Shown: positions 1 to 10,009 of the stretch, in pieces
Layout of the letters: each line of letters opens with the position of its first letter
Numbering within the stretch: the first letter of the stretch is position 1
Assembly: GCA_024278555.1 (NCBI GenBank)
Contig: JAJRSX010000207.1
Location: 1-19,135, forward strand
Source: a bacterium
Lineage (GTDB): Bacteria > CG2-30-53-67 > CG2-30-70-394
Direction: 5' to 3'
Length of the DNA: 19,135 nucleotides
Program-made: the position numbers and the translations under genes
Notes under the pieces: model-generated
The model's database searches: none
Told to the model about the DNA's origin: nothing
Seen by the model: only the letters and a program-made list of their open reading frames with translations

Positions 1-67
1 CCGCGATCCGCGCCGGGGCGCGGCAGGCCCCTTGGGCCTGCATCGGGGGTGCAACCCCCTCCTACCG
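1..67. repeat. REPIN-like palindromic element, left end cut off by the window
   Basis: The right arm reads as an inverted GTAGGAG-type REP (CTCCTACCG at 59-67). It is preceded by a stem ggggg/ccccc at 45-49/55-59 with loop tgcaa. Internal hairpins are ccgcg/cgcgg (8-12/19-23) and gcaggcc/ggcctgc (23-29/35-41). The same architecture recurs at 8013-8108 and 12257-12348. The matching left arm would lie before base 1. Confidence 0.6.
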
Positions 68-102
68 TGCGACTGAAATGCTGGCGTCGGCACTCTCTCT
101 CC

Positions 103-123
103 GCGCCTCTGCGTCTCTTCGCG
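103..123 (+). repeat. Period-8 intergenic repeat (GCG-ending units)
   Basis: GCG trinucleotides at 103-105, 111-113 and 121-123 end short pyrimidine-rich units (ccgcg, cctctgcg, tctcttcgcg) spaced 8 and 10 nt apart. A weaker copy with 8-nt spacing lies at 191-216 (cctttgcg / ccttcgag / acttggcg). The same kind of unit recurs at 15827-15850, 17621-17647, 19054-19072 and within 9831-9859. Confidence 0.5.
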
Positions 124-221
124 AGCCACGCATTCCAAGCCGCGACGTGGTCCTTGCAGCGCGCCGGTGACGCCGACTTTACGGGTGAGCTTCCTTTGCG
201 CCTTCGAGACTTGGCGTCTGA

Positions 222-338
222 TATGGAGGGGGACGCCACGCGCCCCCCTCGCGGGCCGGCGCATGTCCGGCCGGCTTCACCCCCCGTGGATGGAGGGCTG
301 ATGCCCTCCAGAAGACCGCGTGGCGCGTCCCGCGCCAT
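222..338. repeat. Nested palindrome downstream of the RND operon
   Basis: Outer arms around tatgg...gggacgccacgcg (222-242) and cgcgtggcgcgtcccgcgccata (about 317-338) are imperfect inverted copies, with cgccacgcg (234-242) and cgcgtggcg (317-325) exactly complementary. Between them lie hairpins ggccgg/ccggcc (254-259/267-272) and tggagggc/gccctcca (291-298/303-310, loop tgat). An alternative stem gaggggg/ccccctc (226-232/244-250) is also possible. No credible gene lies in 1-448. Confidence 0.5.
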
Positions 339-385
339 ACGCTCTTTGCGTTGAATCCCTCTCCCTCCAACAGCACGAAACCAAA

Positions 386-415
386 GGGCCCGGGGGTCGA
401 TCGACCCCCGGGCCC
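386..415 (-). terminator. Intrinsic terminator of the RND efflux operon (perfect 30-bp palindrome)
   Basis: Bases 386-415 form a perfect palindrome with two 15-bp arms (gggcccgggggtcga and its complement). It lies 33 bp beyond the stop codon of the RND permease. Read on the minus strand it is followed by TTTGGTTTCG, a short T-rich tract, so a rho-independent terminator for the minus-strand operon is the simplest reading. With no loop bases in the perfect palindrome, the folded hairpin must open a few central pairs. Confidence 0.75.
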
Positions 416-448
416 CGGGATGCTACGGGTGCGGATAGGGCGGTGCGT

Positions 449-3400
449 CTAGGCGCTCACCGGCCCCTCTTCCGGAGGGGTTGGCGGAGCCGAGGGCGGT
501 GGCGAGTTGGCCTGCTGCTCACGCTTCATCCGCGCCTTCCTCTTGGCCTCCTTGAAGGCGGCCTTCTTCTCTCTCTTCTCTTGGTGCTTCAGGTGGTTGA
601 AGAGGTAGATCGGCACCATCACCAGCGACAGCAGGGTGGAGGCGCCGGTGCCCCAGATCAGGGAGGTGGCCAGGCCGTTGAAGATGGGATCGAGGAGAAT
701 GACCATGGCGCCGACGAAGACCGCCGCCGCGGTGAGGAAGATCGGCATCGTCCGCAATGCACCGGCCTCGATACAGGCGTCACGCACCGGCATCCCCTCC
801 TCGATCCGCTCCATGGCGAACTGCACCACCAGGATCGAGTTCCGCACGATGATCCCGGCCAGGGCGATCATCCCCATCATCGAGGTGGCGGTGAACCAGG
901 TGGAGGTGAGCCAGTGGCCCGGCATGATGCCGACGAGGGTGAAGGCGATCGGCGACATGATGACGCCGGGGAGGGAGAAGGAGCGGAACCACCCCACGAG
1001 GAGCACCCACATGACCAGGAGGGCGATGCCGAAGGCGCCGCCCATGTCGCGGAAGGTCTCGACGGTGGTGTGCCACTCGCCGTCCCACTTCACCACCACG
1101 TCCTTCTCGTTTTTCGGCTGGAGGAACATGTGCTGCTTGATCGCCCTCCCTGCCGGGGTGGTGATCTCGCTGATCCGATCCCACATGTTGATCAGGGCGT
1201 AGACCGGCGAGGCGTTGCGGCCGGCCACGTCACCGGTGACGTAGATCACCCGCTGAAGGTTCTCGTGGTAGATCGACTTCTCCGCCACCGTCCGCTCTAC
1301 CTTCACCAGCTCGGAGAGGGGGACGACGCGGCCCGACGGGGTGGGCAGGCGGATCTCCTTGAGCGAGTCCACCGAGTTGCGCCGGGCGACCGGAAAGCGG
1401 AGGCGAATCGGCACCGGGGCGAGCTCGCCGCCGATACGCAGGTGAGAGACGTCCATCCCCGCCATGGCCATACGCAGGGTCTTGACCACCATCTCCTTGG
1501 AGAGGCCGACCTGGTTCACCTTTTCGTCGTCGACGACGATCACATCCTTCGGCTGGTCGTCCTCGTAGTACCAGTCCACGTCCACCACATCCTGGGTGGT
1601 GTCGTAGATCTCGTGAACCTGCTTGGCCACCGCCACCTGGGTCGCACGGTCGCCGCCGTAGATCTGGCAGACAAGGGTGGAGAGGTTGGGGGGGCCGGGC
1701 GGCGGCTCAAGCACCTTGATGCGCGCCCCGTACTTGTCGGCGATGGCGTGCAGCGCCGGGCGGACGCGGGTGGCGATGTCGTGGTTCTGCTGGGTCCGGA
1801 ACCGCTTGTCGATGATGTTCACCTGGATGGTCGCGACGTTGCTGCCGCGGCGCATGAAGTAGTGGCGCACCAGGCCGTTGAAGTTGAAGGGGGAGGCGGT
1901 GCCGGCGTAGATCTCGTAGTCGGAGACCTCGTTCACCGTGCGGATGTAGTCGCCCAGCTCCATGGCGATGCGGGTGGTCTCCTCCAGGGTGGTCCCCTCG
2001 GGGGTGTCGATGACGACGCTGAACTCGCTCTTGTTGTCATACGGCAGGAGCTTCACCAGCACCGTCTTGGTGGCCACCAGCCCCATGGCCGCCATCATCA
2101 TCACCATCACCAAGAGGTAGGCGATCCACTGGTAGCCACGGTGGTCGAGGATCGCCCCCATGGTCCGCTGGTAGAAGCGGTAGTAGGGGGTGCGCTTGGC
2201 GTAGTCGGCGTGCGCCTCCTCCTCCTCGGTGCGCCGCCGGGTGGTCACCGGCTCGGGCTCATAGTGCTTGAGGAACTTGTTGGCGCACCACGGGGTGACC
2301 ATCAAGGCGACCACCAGCGACATGAGCATGGCGGCCGAGGCGTTGATCGGCATGGGGCGCATGTACGGCCCCATGAGGCCGCCCACCACCGCCATTGGCA
2401 TGAGGGTGACGATGACCGTGAAGGTGGCCAGGATGACCGGCGGTCGCACCTCGTTTACCGCGAAGATGATCGCCTGGACCGGCGGCAGTCTTCGCATGGA
2501 GAAGTGTCTGTGGATGTTCTCCACGTCGACGATCGGGTCATCTACTAATATGCCGATCGACATGATCAGGGCAAAGAGGGTGACCCGGTTGAGGGTGTAG
2601 CCGATCGCCCAGCTCCAGAAGAGGGTGATCGACAGGACCACCGGCACCGCGATGAGGACCACCAGGGCATCGCGCCAGCTCAAGAAGACGCCCACCAGGA
2701 GGATGACCGAGACGGTGGCGATCCCGAGGTGGAAGAGGAGCTCGTCCGCCTTGTGGCCGGCGGTGAAGCCGTAGTTGCGGGTGAAGGTGTAGTGGACGTC
2801 CTCGGGGATGAGCTGGGAGCGGATCTCCTTCAGCTTCTCTTCTACCGCCTTGGCGACGTTGACGGAGTTGGTCCCCTTCTTCTTGGCGACGGTGATCGTC
2901 ACCCCGGGGAGCATGTGGTCGCGTACCCCCTCGGGCCAGTCGATGGTCTTGCCCAGGGCCTCCTCATCCTCTTGATACTGGGGGCCGACGCCGATCAAGA
3001 CGTACTGATTCACCTCTCCCGGGCCATCCTCGATCCGCGCCACGTCACGCAGGTAGACCGGCTTGCCGCGGAAGGTCCCGACCACCAGGTTGCCCACCTC
3101 GTGGGCGCTGTGGAGGTAGGCACCGGCGTCGACCAGGTACTCCTGGTCGTTGGCCTGAAAGGTGCCCGCCGGCATCGACCAGTTCGCCGCCTGGATCACC
3201 TGGGCGATCTGCGGCGGTGAGGTCATGTGCGCCGCCATCTGCTGCGGATCGAGGAGGATGTGGATGGTGCGCGGGCGACCGCCGATGATCTCGACCTCGG
3301 CGGCGTCGGGGATCTGCTCGAGCTGGTCGGCGATCGGCTGGGCGATGCGCCGCAGGTCGTAGTCGCCGTAGTTCTCGCTGTAGAGGGTGACCGCTACCTG

Positions 3401-3874
3401 GGGGACATCGTTGATGTCCCTGAGTTTGATGATCGGCTGCAACGCCCGGCCGCCCGGGGCGAGGCTGATCCCGCCGCCGGGCGCCTTGTCGGCGTTGTTG
3501 AAGAGTTTGTCGTAGAGCTGGACGAGGGAGCGCTGGAGGTCGGAGTTGACGTAGAAGCGCGCGGTGACCACGCCGTAGTTGGCGTGGCTCATGGAGTAGA
3601 CGTACTCCACCGGGAAGTCATCGATCCCCCATACCAACCGTTCCAGGGGCTTGATGACCTGCGACTCCACCTCCTCGGCGGAGGCGCCCGGCACCGGGAC
3701 GATGATGTCGACCATCGGCACGACGATCTGCGGGTCCTCCTCACTCGGGGTCACGAGGACCGCGAAGAGGCCGAGGATCAGGGCGGTGCCGATGAAGAGC
3801 GGCGTCAGCTTGCTGGTGGTGAAGTAGCCGACCAGCCGCGCGAGGAAGGTGTCGTCGGTCTTGTAGTGGGCCAT
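449..3874 (-). CDS. RND-family efflux transporter, inner-membrane permease subunit
   Basis: The product (1141 aa) is an AcrB-type proton-driven pump of the inner membrane, expected to act with the adaptor encoded just upstream and an outer-membrane TolC-like channel not present here. A first membrane helix lies near residues 23-41. A large periplasmic domain follows to about 370, then a helix bundle at about 375-535, a second periplasmic domain, and a C-terminal bundle. The helix-4 motif SIGILVDDPIVDVENI carries the paired aspartates D445/D446 of the proton relay. This favours the HAE/NFE type over heavy-metal CusA/CzcA pumps, which lack the DD pair. Unusual are P447 and a third aspartate, D450. 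The protein is about 100 aa longer than AcrB, with an acidic cytosolic loop (about 545-565) and a Lys/Pro-rich tail (about 1096-1141). It starts 3 bp after the adaptor stop. The substrate cannot be read from sequence. Confidence 0.93.
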   Translation of the reverse strand: MAHYKTDDTFLARLVGYFTTSKLTPLFIGTALILGLFAVLVTPSEEDPQIVVPMVDIIVPVPGASAEEVESQVIKPLERLVWGIDDFPVEYVYSMSHANYGVVTARFYVNSDLQRSLVQLYDKLFNNADKAPGGGISLAPGGRALQPIIKLRDINDVPQVAVTLYSENYGDYDLRRIAQPIADQLEQIPDAAEVEIIGGRPRTIHILLDPQQMAAHMTSPPQIAQVIQAANWSMPAGTFQANDQEYLVDAGAYLHSAHEVGNLVVGTFRGKPVYLRDVARIEDGPGEVNQYVLIGVGPQYQEDEEALGKTIDWPEGVRDHMLPGVTITVAKKKGTNSVNVAKAVEEKLKEIRSQLIPEDVHYTFTRNYGFTAGHKADELLFHLGIATVSVILLVGVFLSWRDALVVLIAVPVVLSITLFWSWAIGYTLNRVTLFALIMSIGILVDDPIVDVENIHRHFSMRRLPPVQAIIFAVNEVRPPVILATFTVIVTLMPMAVVGGLMGPYMRPMPINASAAMLMSLVVALMVTPWCANKFLKHYEPEPVTTRRRTEEEEAHADYAKRTPYYRFYQRTMGAILDHRGYQWIAYLLVMVMMMAAMGLVATKTVLVKLLPYDNKSEFSVVIDTPEGTTLEETTRIAMELGDYIRTVNEVSDYEIYAGTASPFNFNGLVRHYFMRRGSNVATIQVNIIDKRFRTQQNHDIATRVRPALHAIADKYGARIKVLEPPPGPPNLSTLVCQIYGGDRATQVAVAKQVHEIYDTTQDVVDVDWYYEDDQPKDVIVVDDEKVNQVGLSKEMVVKTLRMAMAGMDVSHLRIGGELAPVPIRLRFPVARRNSVDSLKEIRLPTPSGRVVPLSELVKVERTVAEKSIYHENLQRVIYVTGDVAGRNASPVYALINMWDRISEITTPAGRAIKQHMFLQPKNEKDVVVKWDGEWHTTVETFRDMGGAFGIALLVMWVLLVGWFRSFSLPGVIMSPIAFTLVGIMPGHWLTSTWFTATSMMGMIALAGIIVRNSILVVQFAMERIEEGMPVRDACIEAGALRTMPIFLTAAAVFVGAMVILLDPIFNGLATSLIWGTGASTLLSLVMVPIYLFNHLKHQEKREKKAAFKEAKRKARMKREQQANSPPPSAPPTPPEEGPVSA

Positions 3875-3877
3875 GAC

Positions 3878-5062
3878 CTACATCGCCTCCATGATCGGGC
3901 TGCCGTCCTGCACCTCGTCCAGCTTGTTGAGGACGATCCGTTCGCCCGGCTTGAGGCCGGCGATGATCTCCACCTGCGAGTCGGTGGTCCGCCCGAGGCG
4001 GACGAAGCGGAGGTGCGCCTTGCTGTCGGCGCCGACCACGTAGACGCCGGTGAATTGGTACCACCGTTTCACCGCGTCGGTCGGGATGTAGATTGACTCC
4101 GTTGCCTGCCCCACCGCGAAGGTGGCGCGACCGAACATACCGGCCTTCACCGCCGCCGTCTCGGGCAGGTTGATCCGCACCGAGTAGGTGCGGCTCATCG
4201 GGTCGACGGAGGGGATGACCTCGCTCACCGCGAGCTGGCTCACTAGGCCGGCGGAGCCGATCTCGACGTTCACCGCCTGACCCTCCTGCACCGCGATGCC
4301 CTCATTCACGGGCACGGTTAGGCGGTAGGCTCGCGTCTCCACCGTGAACACCGGGTGGCCCGGCGCCGCGAGATCGCCGACGTCCGCCATCTTGTGGGTG
4401 ACGCGGCCGTCGAAGGGCGCCTTGATCACCGTGTAGTCCTGGTAAATCTGCGCGGTTTTTAGCCCCGCCTCCGCCTGGCGCTTCTGCGCCTGCAGCGCCG
4501 CGATCTTCGCGTCCGCCTGGGCGACCATCGCCTTGGCACCGGCGTAGGCGGCGTTGACGTCGTCGAGCTCCTTCTTGGCGAAGGAGCCCTCCTTGTAGAG
4601 CTGAGTGAACCGCTTGTGGTGGGCGGTGGCGGCGGTGAGCTGCGCTTCGGCCGCCTGCTTTGCCGCGCGTGCCACCTCGATCCCCTTGGTCGCCGCCCGT
4701 ACCGCCGACTCGGCCTGCGCCACCTTGGCGTTCACCTCGCTGTCGTCGAGGACACACAGGACCTGGTGGCGGCTCACCTCATCGCCCTCGTGGACCTTGA
4801 TCTCCTTGATCTTGGCCATGATTTGCGGCGCCACCTGCGCCACCTCATGTGACTCCACGGTGCCCATCACGGTCACCGTGCGGGCCGGCGCGGTCTGCTC
4901 AACCGTGCTTACCTTGACGTCGGTGACCATCATCGCGAATTCGGCGGTCTCGCCCGCCTCCACTTTTTCGGGGCCGACGATCGGCAGGTTGCCCTGATCC
5001 CACCCGATCATCAGGTAACAGGGGAAGACGAGGAGACAGAAGAATTTGAGCCAGAAGCGCAT
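3878..5062 (-). CDS. RND efflux periplasmic adaptor (membrane fusion protein, HlyD/AcrA family)
   Basis: The 394-aa adaptor links the RND permease to an outer-membrane channel. An N-terminal hydrophobic helix (about 4-20) serves as signal or anchor. The lipoyl-like halves are near 72-105 and 210-240 (motif APFDG at 215-219) and flank an Ala/Gln/Lys-rich coiled-coil hairpin (about 108-205). A beta-barrel (245-315) and a membrane-proximal domain (to about 390, with LKPGERIV) follow. I chose the ATG at 5062 because GGGAGGGG lies just before it and it opens directly into the signal helix. The open frame extends to 5224, but that extension is not protein-like for this family. The gene is first in a two-gene operon, 3 bp before the permease. 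No lipobox cysteine follows the helix in a convincing context, so a membrane-anchored rather than lipoprotein form is more likely. Confidence 0.92.
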   Translation of the reverse strand: MRFWLKFFCLLVFPCYLMIGWDQGNLPIVGPEKVEAGETAEFAMMVTDVKVSTVEQTAPARTVTVMGTVESHEVAQVAPQIMAKIKEIKVHEGDEVSRHQVLCVLDDSEVNAKVAQAESAVRAATKGIEVARAAKQAAEAQLTAATAHHKRFTQLYKEGSFAKKELDDVNAAYAGAKAMVAQADAKIAALQAQKRQAEAGLKTAQIYQDYTVIKAPFDGRVTHKMADVGDLAAPGHPVFTVETRAYRLTVPVNEGIAVQEGQAVNVEIGSAGLVSQLAVSEVIPSVDPMSRTYSVRINLPETAAVKAGMFGRATFAVGQATESIYIPTDAVKRWYQFTGVYVVGADSKAHLRFVRLGRTTDSQVEIIAGLKPGERIVLNKLDEVQDGSPIMEAM

Positions 5063-5292
5063 GGGCCCCTCCCGGAGCAGGGCGACGTCTCCAGAGGAGA
5101 GGTCGCGGGGACTGGTGACCGCGAAGGTTACGGGATAACCGCTACGCGGCGTGAGTGGATCGAGTCTGACAATGCATTCTAACGAGATCAAGATGGGGCG
5201 GATTCTCCCCGGGTGACCGCGCAACAGGACCCCTGCTCCGCAATCAGGTATACGAGAGCCCCCGACTTAAGAATGGTTGCGTACTATTTTTC
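5063..5292 (-). promoter_or_regulatory. Upstream region of the RND operon with a repeated 10-mer and a small inverted repeat
   Basis: The 230 bp between clpA's stop and the adaptor start hold the direct repeat GGTGACCGCG at 5114-5123 and 5212-5221. They also hold an inverted repeat ggtta-cggga-taacc at 5126-5140. On the minus strand TTGATC, 17 nt, CAGACT is a weak sigma-70-like candidate, and TAGAAT nearby is another -10 candidate. No regulator gene is adjacent. The repeats are possible operators, not proven ones. Confidence 0.3.
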
Positions 5293-7577
<2,285 letters not shown>

Positions 7578-7578
<1 letters not shown>

Positions 7579-7895
7579 CAGGCAGGCTCCATGGTGCACT
7601 TGAGGGGGTGCTCCAGACGGCGAGCGTAGGCGGTCACCTGCGCCACCTTGGTCTCCGCCACCTCGTGGGTGAAGACCCCGGCCACCCCGACCCCGTTGCG
7701 GTGGACCTTCATCATGATCTGGTAGGCGTGGGGCTCGTCCAGGTGGAAGAAGCGGATGAGGATCTCCACCACGAACTCCATGGTCGTGTAGTCATCGTTG
7801 TGCAGCAGCACCTTGTACATCGGCGGCCGCACCACCTGCGACCGCTCGCGGGTCCTGGTCTCGCCCTGGCCGTCGGGCCTCTCGTTGTCTGCCAT
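7578..7895 (-). CDS. clpS: ClpS, N-degron adaptor of ClpAP
   Basis: This small cytoplasmic adaptor (105 aa) binds destabilising N-terminal residues and delivers them to ClpA. A flexible N-terminal extension (about 1-25) is followed by the core. The core carries the pocket residues N33, D34/D35, M39 and H65, in motifs [14 protein letters not shown] and VHRNG, matching E. coli N34, D35, M40 and H66. Its TGA overlaps the clpA ATG by one base, the usual clpS-clpA order. No Shine-Dalgarno sequence precedes the ATG. TAGACT ends only 6 nt before it, so the mRNA may be leaderless. Confidence 0.96.
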
Positions 7896-7901
7896 GGCGC
7901 T

Positions 7902-7907
7902 AGTCTA
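7902..7907 (-). promoter_or_regulatory. Candidate -10 element for clpS, consistent with a leaderless transcript
   Basis: Minus-strand TAGACT is followed by 6 nt and then the clpS ATG. The context GGGTAGACTAGCGCC has no ribosome-binding sequence. No good -35 lies at 16-18 nt (TGCCCT at 17). If used, transcription would begin at or next to the start codon. Confidence 0.45.
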
Positions 7908-8012
7908 CCCGCGCCGTGGGCGACAGGGCAGCAGGGGGACCAGCCCGTTGCCTTGGCGCCTGTCGGACCTGGGCCCGTATTTCTTACCGGGGATCATCGC
8001 GAGAGCGCGCAG

Positions 8013-8108
8013 ATGTCGGTAGGAGGGGGTTGCACTCCCGATTCCGGCCCGCAGGGCCGGCGGGGCCAGAGGCCCCGAATCGCGGGTACAACCCGCTCCT
8101 ACCGGCAT
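8013..8108. repeat. Complete REPIN-like element between nadB and clpS
   Basis: Outer arms atgtcggtaggag (8013-8025) and ctcctaccggcat (8096-8108) are inverted copies with one mismatch. Inner hairpins are ccggccc-gca-gggccgg (8044-8060), ggggcc-aga-ggcccc (8062-8076) and gcgggt-aca-acccgc (8082-8096). On the minus strand it begins GTAGGAGCGGGT, like Pseudomonas-type REPs. It shares its core with the element at 12257-12348 in opposite orientation. The rest of the 260-bp gap (7896-8155) shows no gene. Confidence 0.75.
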
Positions 8109-8155
8109 GGCCGTACTCCGCACCCTTGTATCCTTGCGTTATTCGGCGTGTCTCC

Positions 8156-9670
8156 CTACGACTGGTCCGCCACCGCGTCGGCCCGGTAGTGGGAGCCGAG
8201 GGAGGCGGTACGGGCGAGGGCGGCCTGGCAGATGAGGCGGCTGACCATGATCGCGTTGCCGGTCTCCGCCACCAGGCGGTCGGCGGGATAGCGCTGGTAC
8301 GGCAGCTCCAACGCCCGGAGGGCGGCGTCGGCGGCGGTGAGCCCCTCGGCGGTGCGGTGGATGCCGGCGTACTCCCACATGATCTCTCGTGCCTGCTCCT
8401 GGCGGGCGACGTAGTCGATCTCCAAGATCGGCGCCGGCGGCTCGTAAAAGCCGGCGTGGCGGAGGGTCGGGAAGGTGACCTCCGTGGCGAGGATCGCCCG
8501 GGCCGCGCGCTGGCCGAAGACGAGCCCCTCCAGCAGAGAGTTGCTCGCCAGGCGGTTGGCACCGTGGACGCCGGTGCACGCCACCTCGCCACAGGCGTAG
8601 AGGCCGGGAAGGTCGGTGGCGCCGTCGAGGTCGGTGACCACCCCGCCCATCATGAAGTGGGCCGCGGGCGCCACCGGGATCGGCTGGGTGCGCATGTCGA
8701 TGCCGTAGCTTCGGCACGCCTCGAAGATGGTCGGGAACCGCTTCGGCAGGAGCTCCGCCCCGAGGTGGCGGCAGTCGAGAAAGACCGGCCGGCCGTCGTG
8801 GCGGGCCATCTCGTCGTAGATGGCGCGGGCGACCACGTCGCGTGGCGCCAGGTCGCCGTCCGGGTGGCGGCCGACCATGAATCGTTCGCCCTCCTGGTTT
8901 AGTAGTCGGGCGCCTTCGCCGCGCACCGCCTCGGAGATGAGGAAGGCGGGGACGCCGTCGAGGTGCAGGGCGGTGGGGTGGAATTGGACGAACTCCAGAT
9001 CGCGCAGGGTGGCGCCGGCGCGGTGGGCCATGGCCAGGCCGTCGCCGGTGGCCACCGCCGGGTTGGAGGTGTGCCGGTAGAGCCACCCGACACCGCCGGT
9101 GGCCAGGACCACCGCGCGCGCCAGCAGGAGCCGCTCGCGGCCGTTGGTCTGGTCGACCAGCCAGACGCCGAGGCAGCGCCCCTCCTCGACCACCAGGCCG
9201 AGGCTGTAGTGGTGCGGCAGGCGACGCGCCCGCTCCAGGGTCCGCACCTTGGCCACCAGGGTGCGTTCCACCTCGCGACCGGTAGCATCGCCGCAGGCGT
9301 GCAGCACCCGGTTGTGGTGGTGGGCCCCTTCGCGGGTGAAGTCGAGGTTGCCCCCCAGGTCGAGGTCGAAGTGGATCCCCCAGTCGATCAGCTCGCGCAC
9401 CCGCTCCGGCCCCTCGTTCACCAGGACATCCACGGCGCCGGCGTTGCAGCAGCCGGCGCCCGCCTCCAGGGTGTCGTCGCGGTGGGCGGCCGGGGTGTCG
9501 CCGTCGGCCAGGGCCACGGCGACGCCCCCCTGGGCGTACTCGGTCGCCCCATCGCGCAGGGCATCCTTGGTGAGGACCGTCACCTGGCCGGCGTCGGCCA
9601 GCTCGATCGCCGCCCGCAGGCCGGCGACCCCGCCCCCCACCACCACGAAGTCGGTAAAGGAGATCTCCAT
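8156..9670 (-). CDS. nadB: L-aspartate oxidase (NAD biosynthesis)
   Basis: The product (504 aa) oxidises L-aspartate to iminoaspartate with FAD in the cytoplasm, the first step of de novo quinolinate/NAD synthesis. Visible features are the N-terminal FAD motif VVVGGGVAG (9-17), ATEYAQGGVA (about 42-51), QFHPTAL (229-235), SEAVRGEGARL (246-256) and HFMMGGVVTD (338-347). The flavin-binding stretch CGEVACTGVHGANRLASNSL (360-379) and a shortened helical C-terminus complete it. It is some 35 aa shorter than E. coli NadB, mainly at the C-terminus. The start at 9670 opens directly into the FAD-binding strand. No Shine-Dalgarno sequence is visible, and CATACT ends 8 nt before the ATG. It stands alone: nadA and nadC are not in the window. 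Members of this family resemble succinate dehydrogenase flavoproteins, but these motifs favour NadB. Confidence 0.95.
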   Translation of the reverse strand: MEISFTDFVVVGGGVAGLRAAIELADAGQVTVLTKDALRDGATEYAQGGVAVALADGDTPAAHRDDTLEAGAGCCNAGAVDVLVNEGPERVRELIDWGIHFDLDLGGNLDFTREGAHHHNRVLHACGDATGREVERTLVAKVRTLERARRLPHHYSLGLVVEEGRCLGVWLVDQTNGRERLLLARAVVLATGGVGWLYRHTSNPAVATGDGLAMAHRAGATLRDLEFVQFHPTALHLDGVPAFLISEAVRGEGARLLNQEGERFMVGRHPDGDLAPRDVVARAIYDEMARHDGRPVFLDCRHLGAELLPKRFPTIFEACRSYGIDMRTQPIPVAPAAHFMMGGVVTDLDGATDLPGLYACGEVACTGVHGANRLASNSLLEGLVFGQRAARAILATEVTFPTLRHAGFYEPPAPILEIDYVARQEQAREIMWEYAGIHRTAEGLTAADAALRALELPYQRYPADRLVAETGNAIMVSRLICQAALARTASLGSHYRADAVADQS

Positions 9671-9678
9671 GGCCGGGA

Positions 9679-9684
9679 AGTATG
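9679..9684 (-). promoter_or_regulatory. Weak candidate -10 element for nadB
   Basis: Minus-strand CATACT is followed by 8 nt and then the nadB ATG. No Shine-Dalgarno sequence lies between. There is no recognisable -35. It is listed because its position matches the better examples at clpS, def and trmL. Confidence 0.3.
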
Positions 9685-9766
9685 CACCGGCGGCCGCCAG
9701 TGGGGAGGGTCTTCTCTAGCTGCCTACCCCGGTAGTTCAGCAGAGTTGGAGGAGCCCGGAAAAACA

Positions 9767-9852
9767 GGAACACGAAAACACGAAATCTTGAAACACACGA
9801 AAAACTCCAACACGACTTTTCGTATTTTCTCCCTTTTGTGTCTTCGTGTTCC
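9767..9852. repeat. AT-richer inverted repeat built of cacgaaa/ttcgtg units
   Basis: Outer arms ggaacacga (9767-9775) and tcgtgttcc (9844-9852) pair perfectly, and the inner arms acgaaaa/ttttcgt (9797-9803/9817-9823) also pair. Between them the arms are imperfect copies. The right arm shows GTG-ending units at 9838-9840, 9846-9848 and 9857-9859. It lies in the 339-bp divergent gap between nadB and the ComEA-like gene and is far less GC-rich than its surroundings. The remainder of the gap shows no gene. Confidence 0.65.
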
Positions 9853-10009
9853 CATCGTGCCATCTACCTGAGACACGGGTGTAGGCACTCTTCCCACCGG
9901 GGACACGGGAACGTCGGGGGGCCGCGGCCGCCCCTTGCCGCGCCCGGCGTGACGGCGGAGACTCGGCGGAGGCCACGGAGAGGCCGCCCAACTCACGGAG
10001 GAGTTTCCC

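Noticed and set aside
320-2548. 742-codon open frame on the plus strand opposite the RND permease
   Set aside because: It is rich in His, Asp, Gly and Arg without domains and lies wholly antisense to a clearly recognisable RND gene; such frames are expected in GC-rich DNA.
449-5062. Heavy-metal (CusA/CzcA) efflux assignment
   Set aside because: The permease keeps the DD pair of HAE-type pumps in helix 4, and the adaptor has no Met/His-rich metal-binding segment.
5063-5224. Upstream extension of the adaptor gene to 5224
   Set aside because: The added 54 residues precede a normal signal helix and a good Shine-Dalgarno at 5062, and contain the candidate promoter region.
9767-9859. CRISPR array
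   Set aside because: The repeats are short, degenerate, partly inverted and about 8-11 nt apart, with no spacers of uniform length and no cas genes.
8139-9863. 574-codon minus-strand frame overlapping nadB
   Set aside because: Arg/Gly/Pro-rich out-of-frame shadow of nadB, which has all family motifs.
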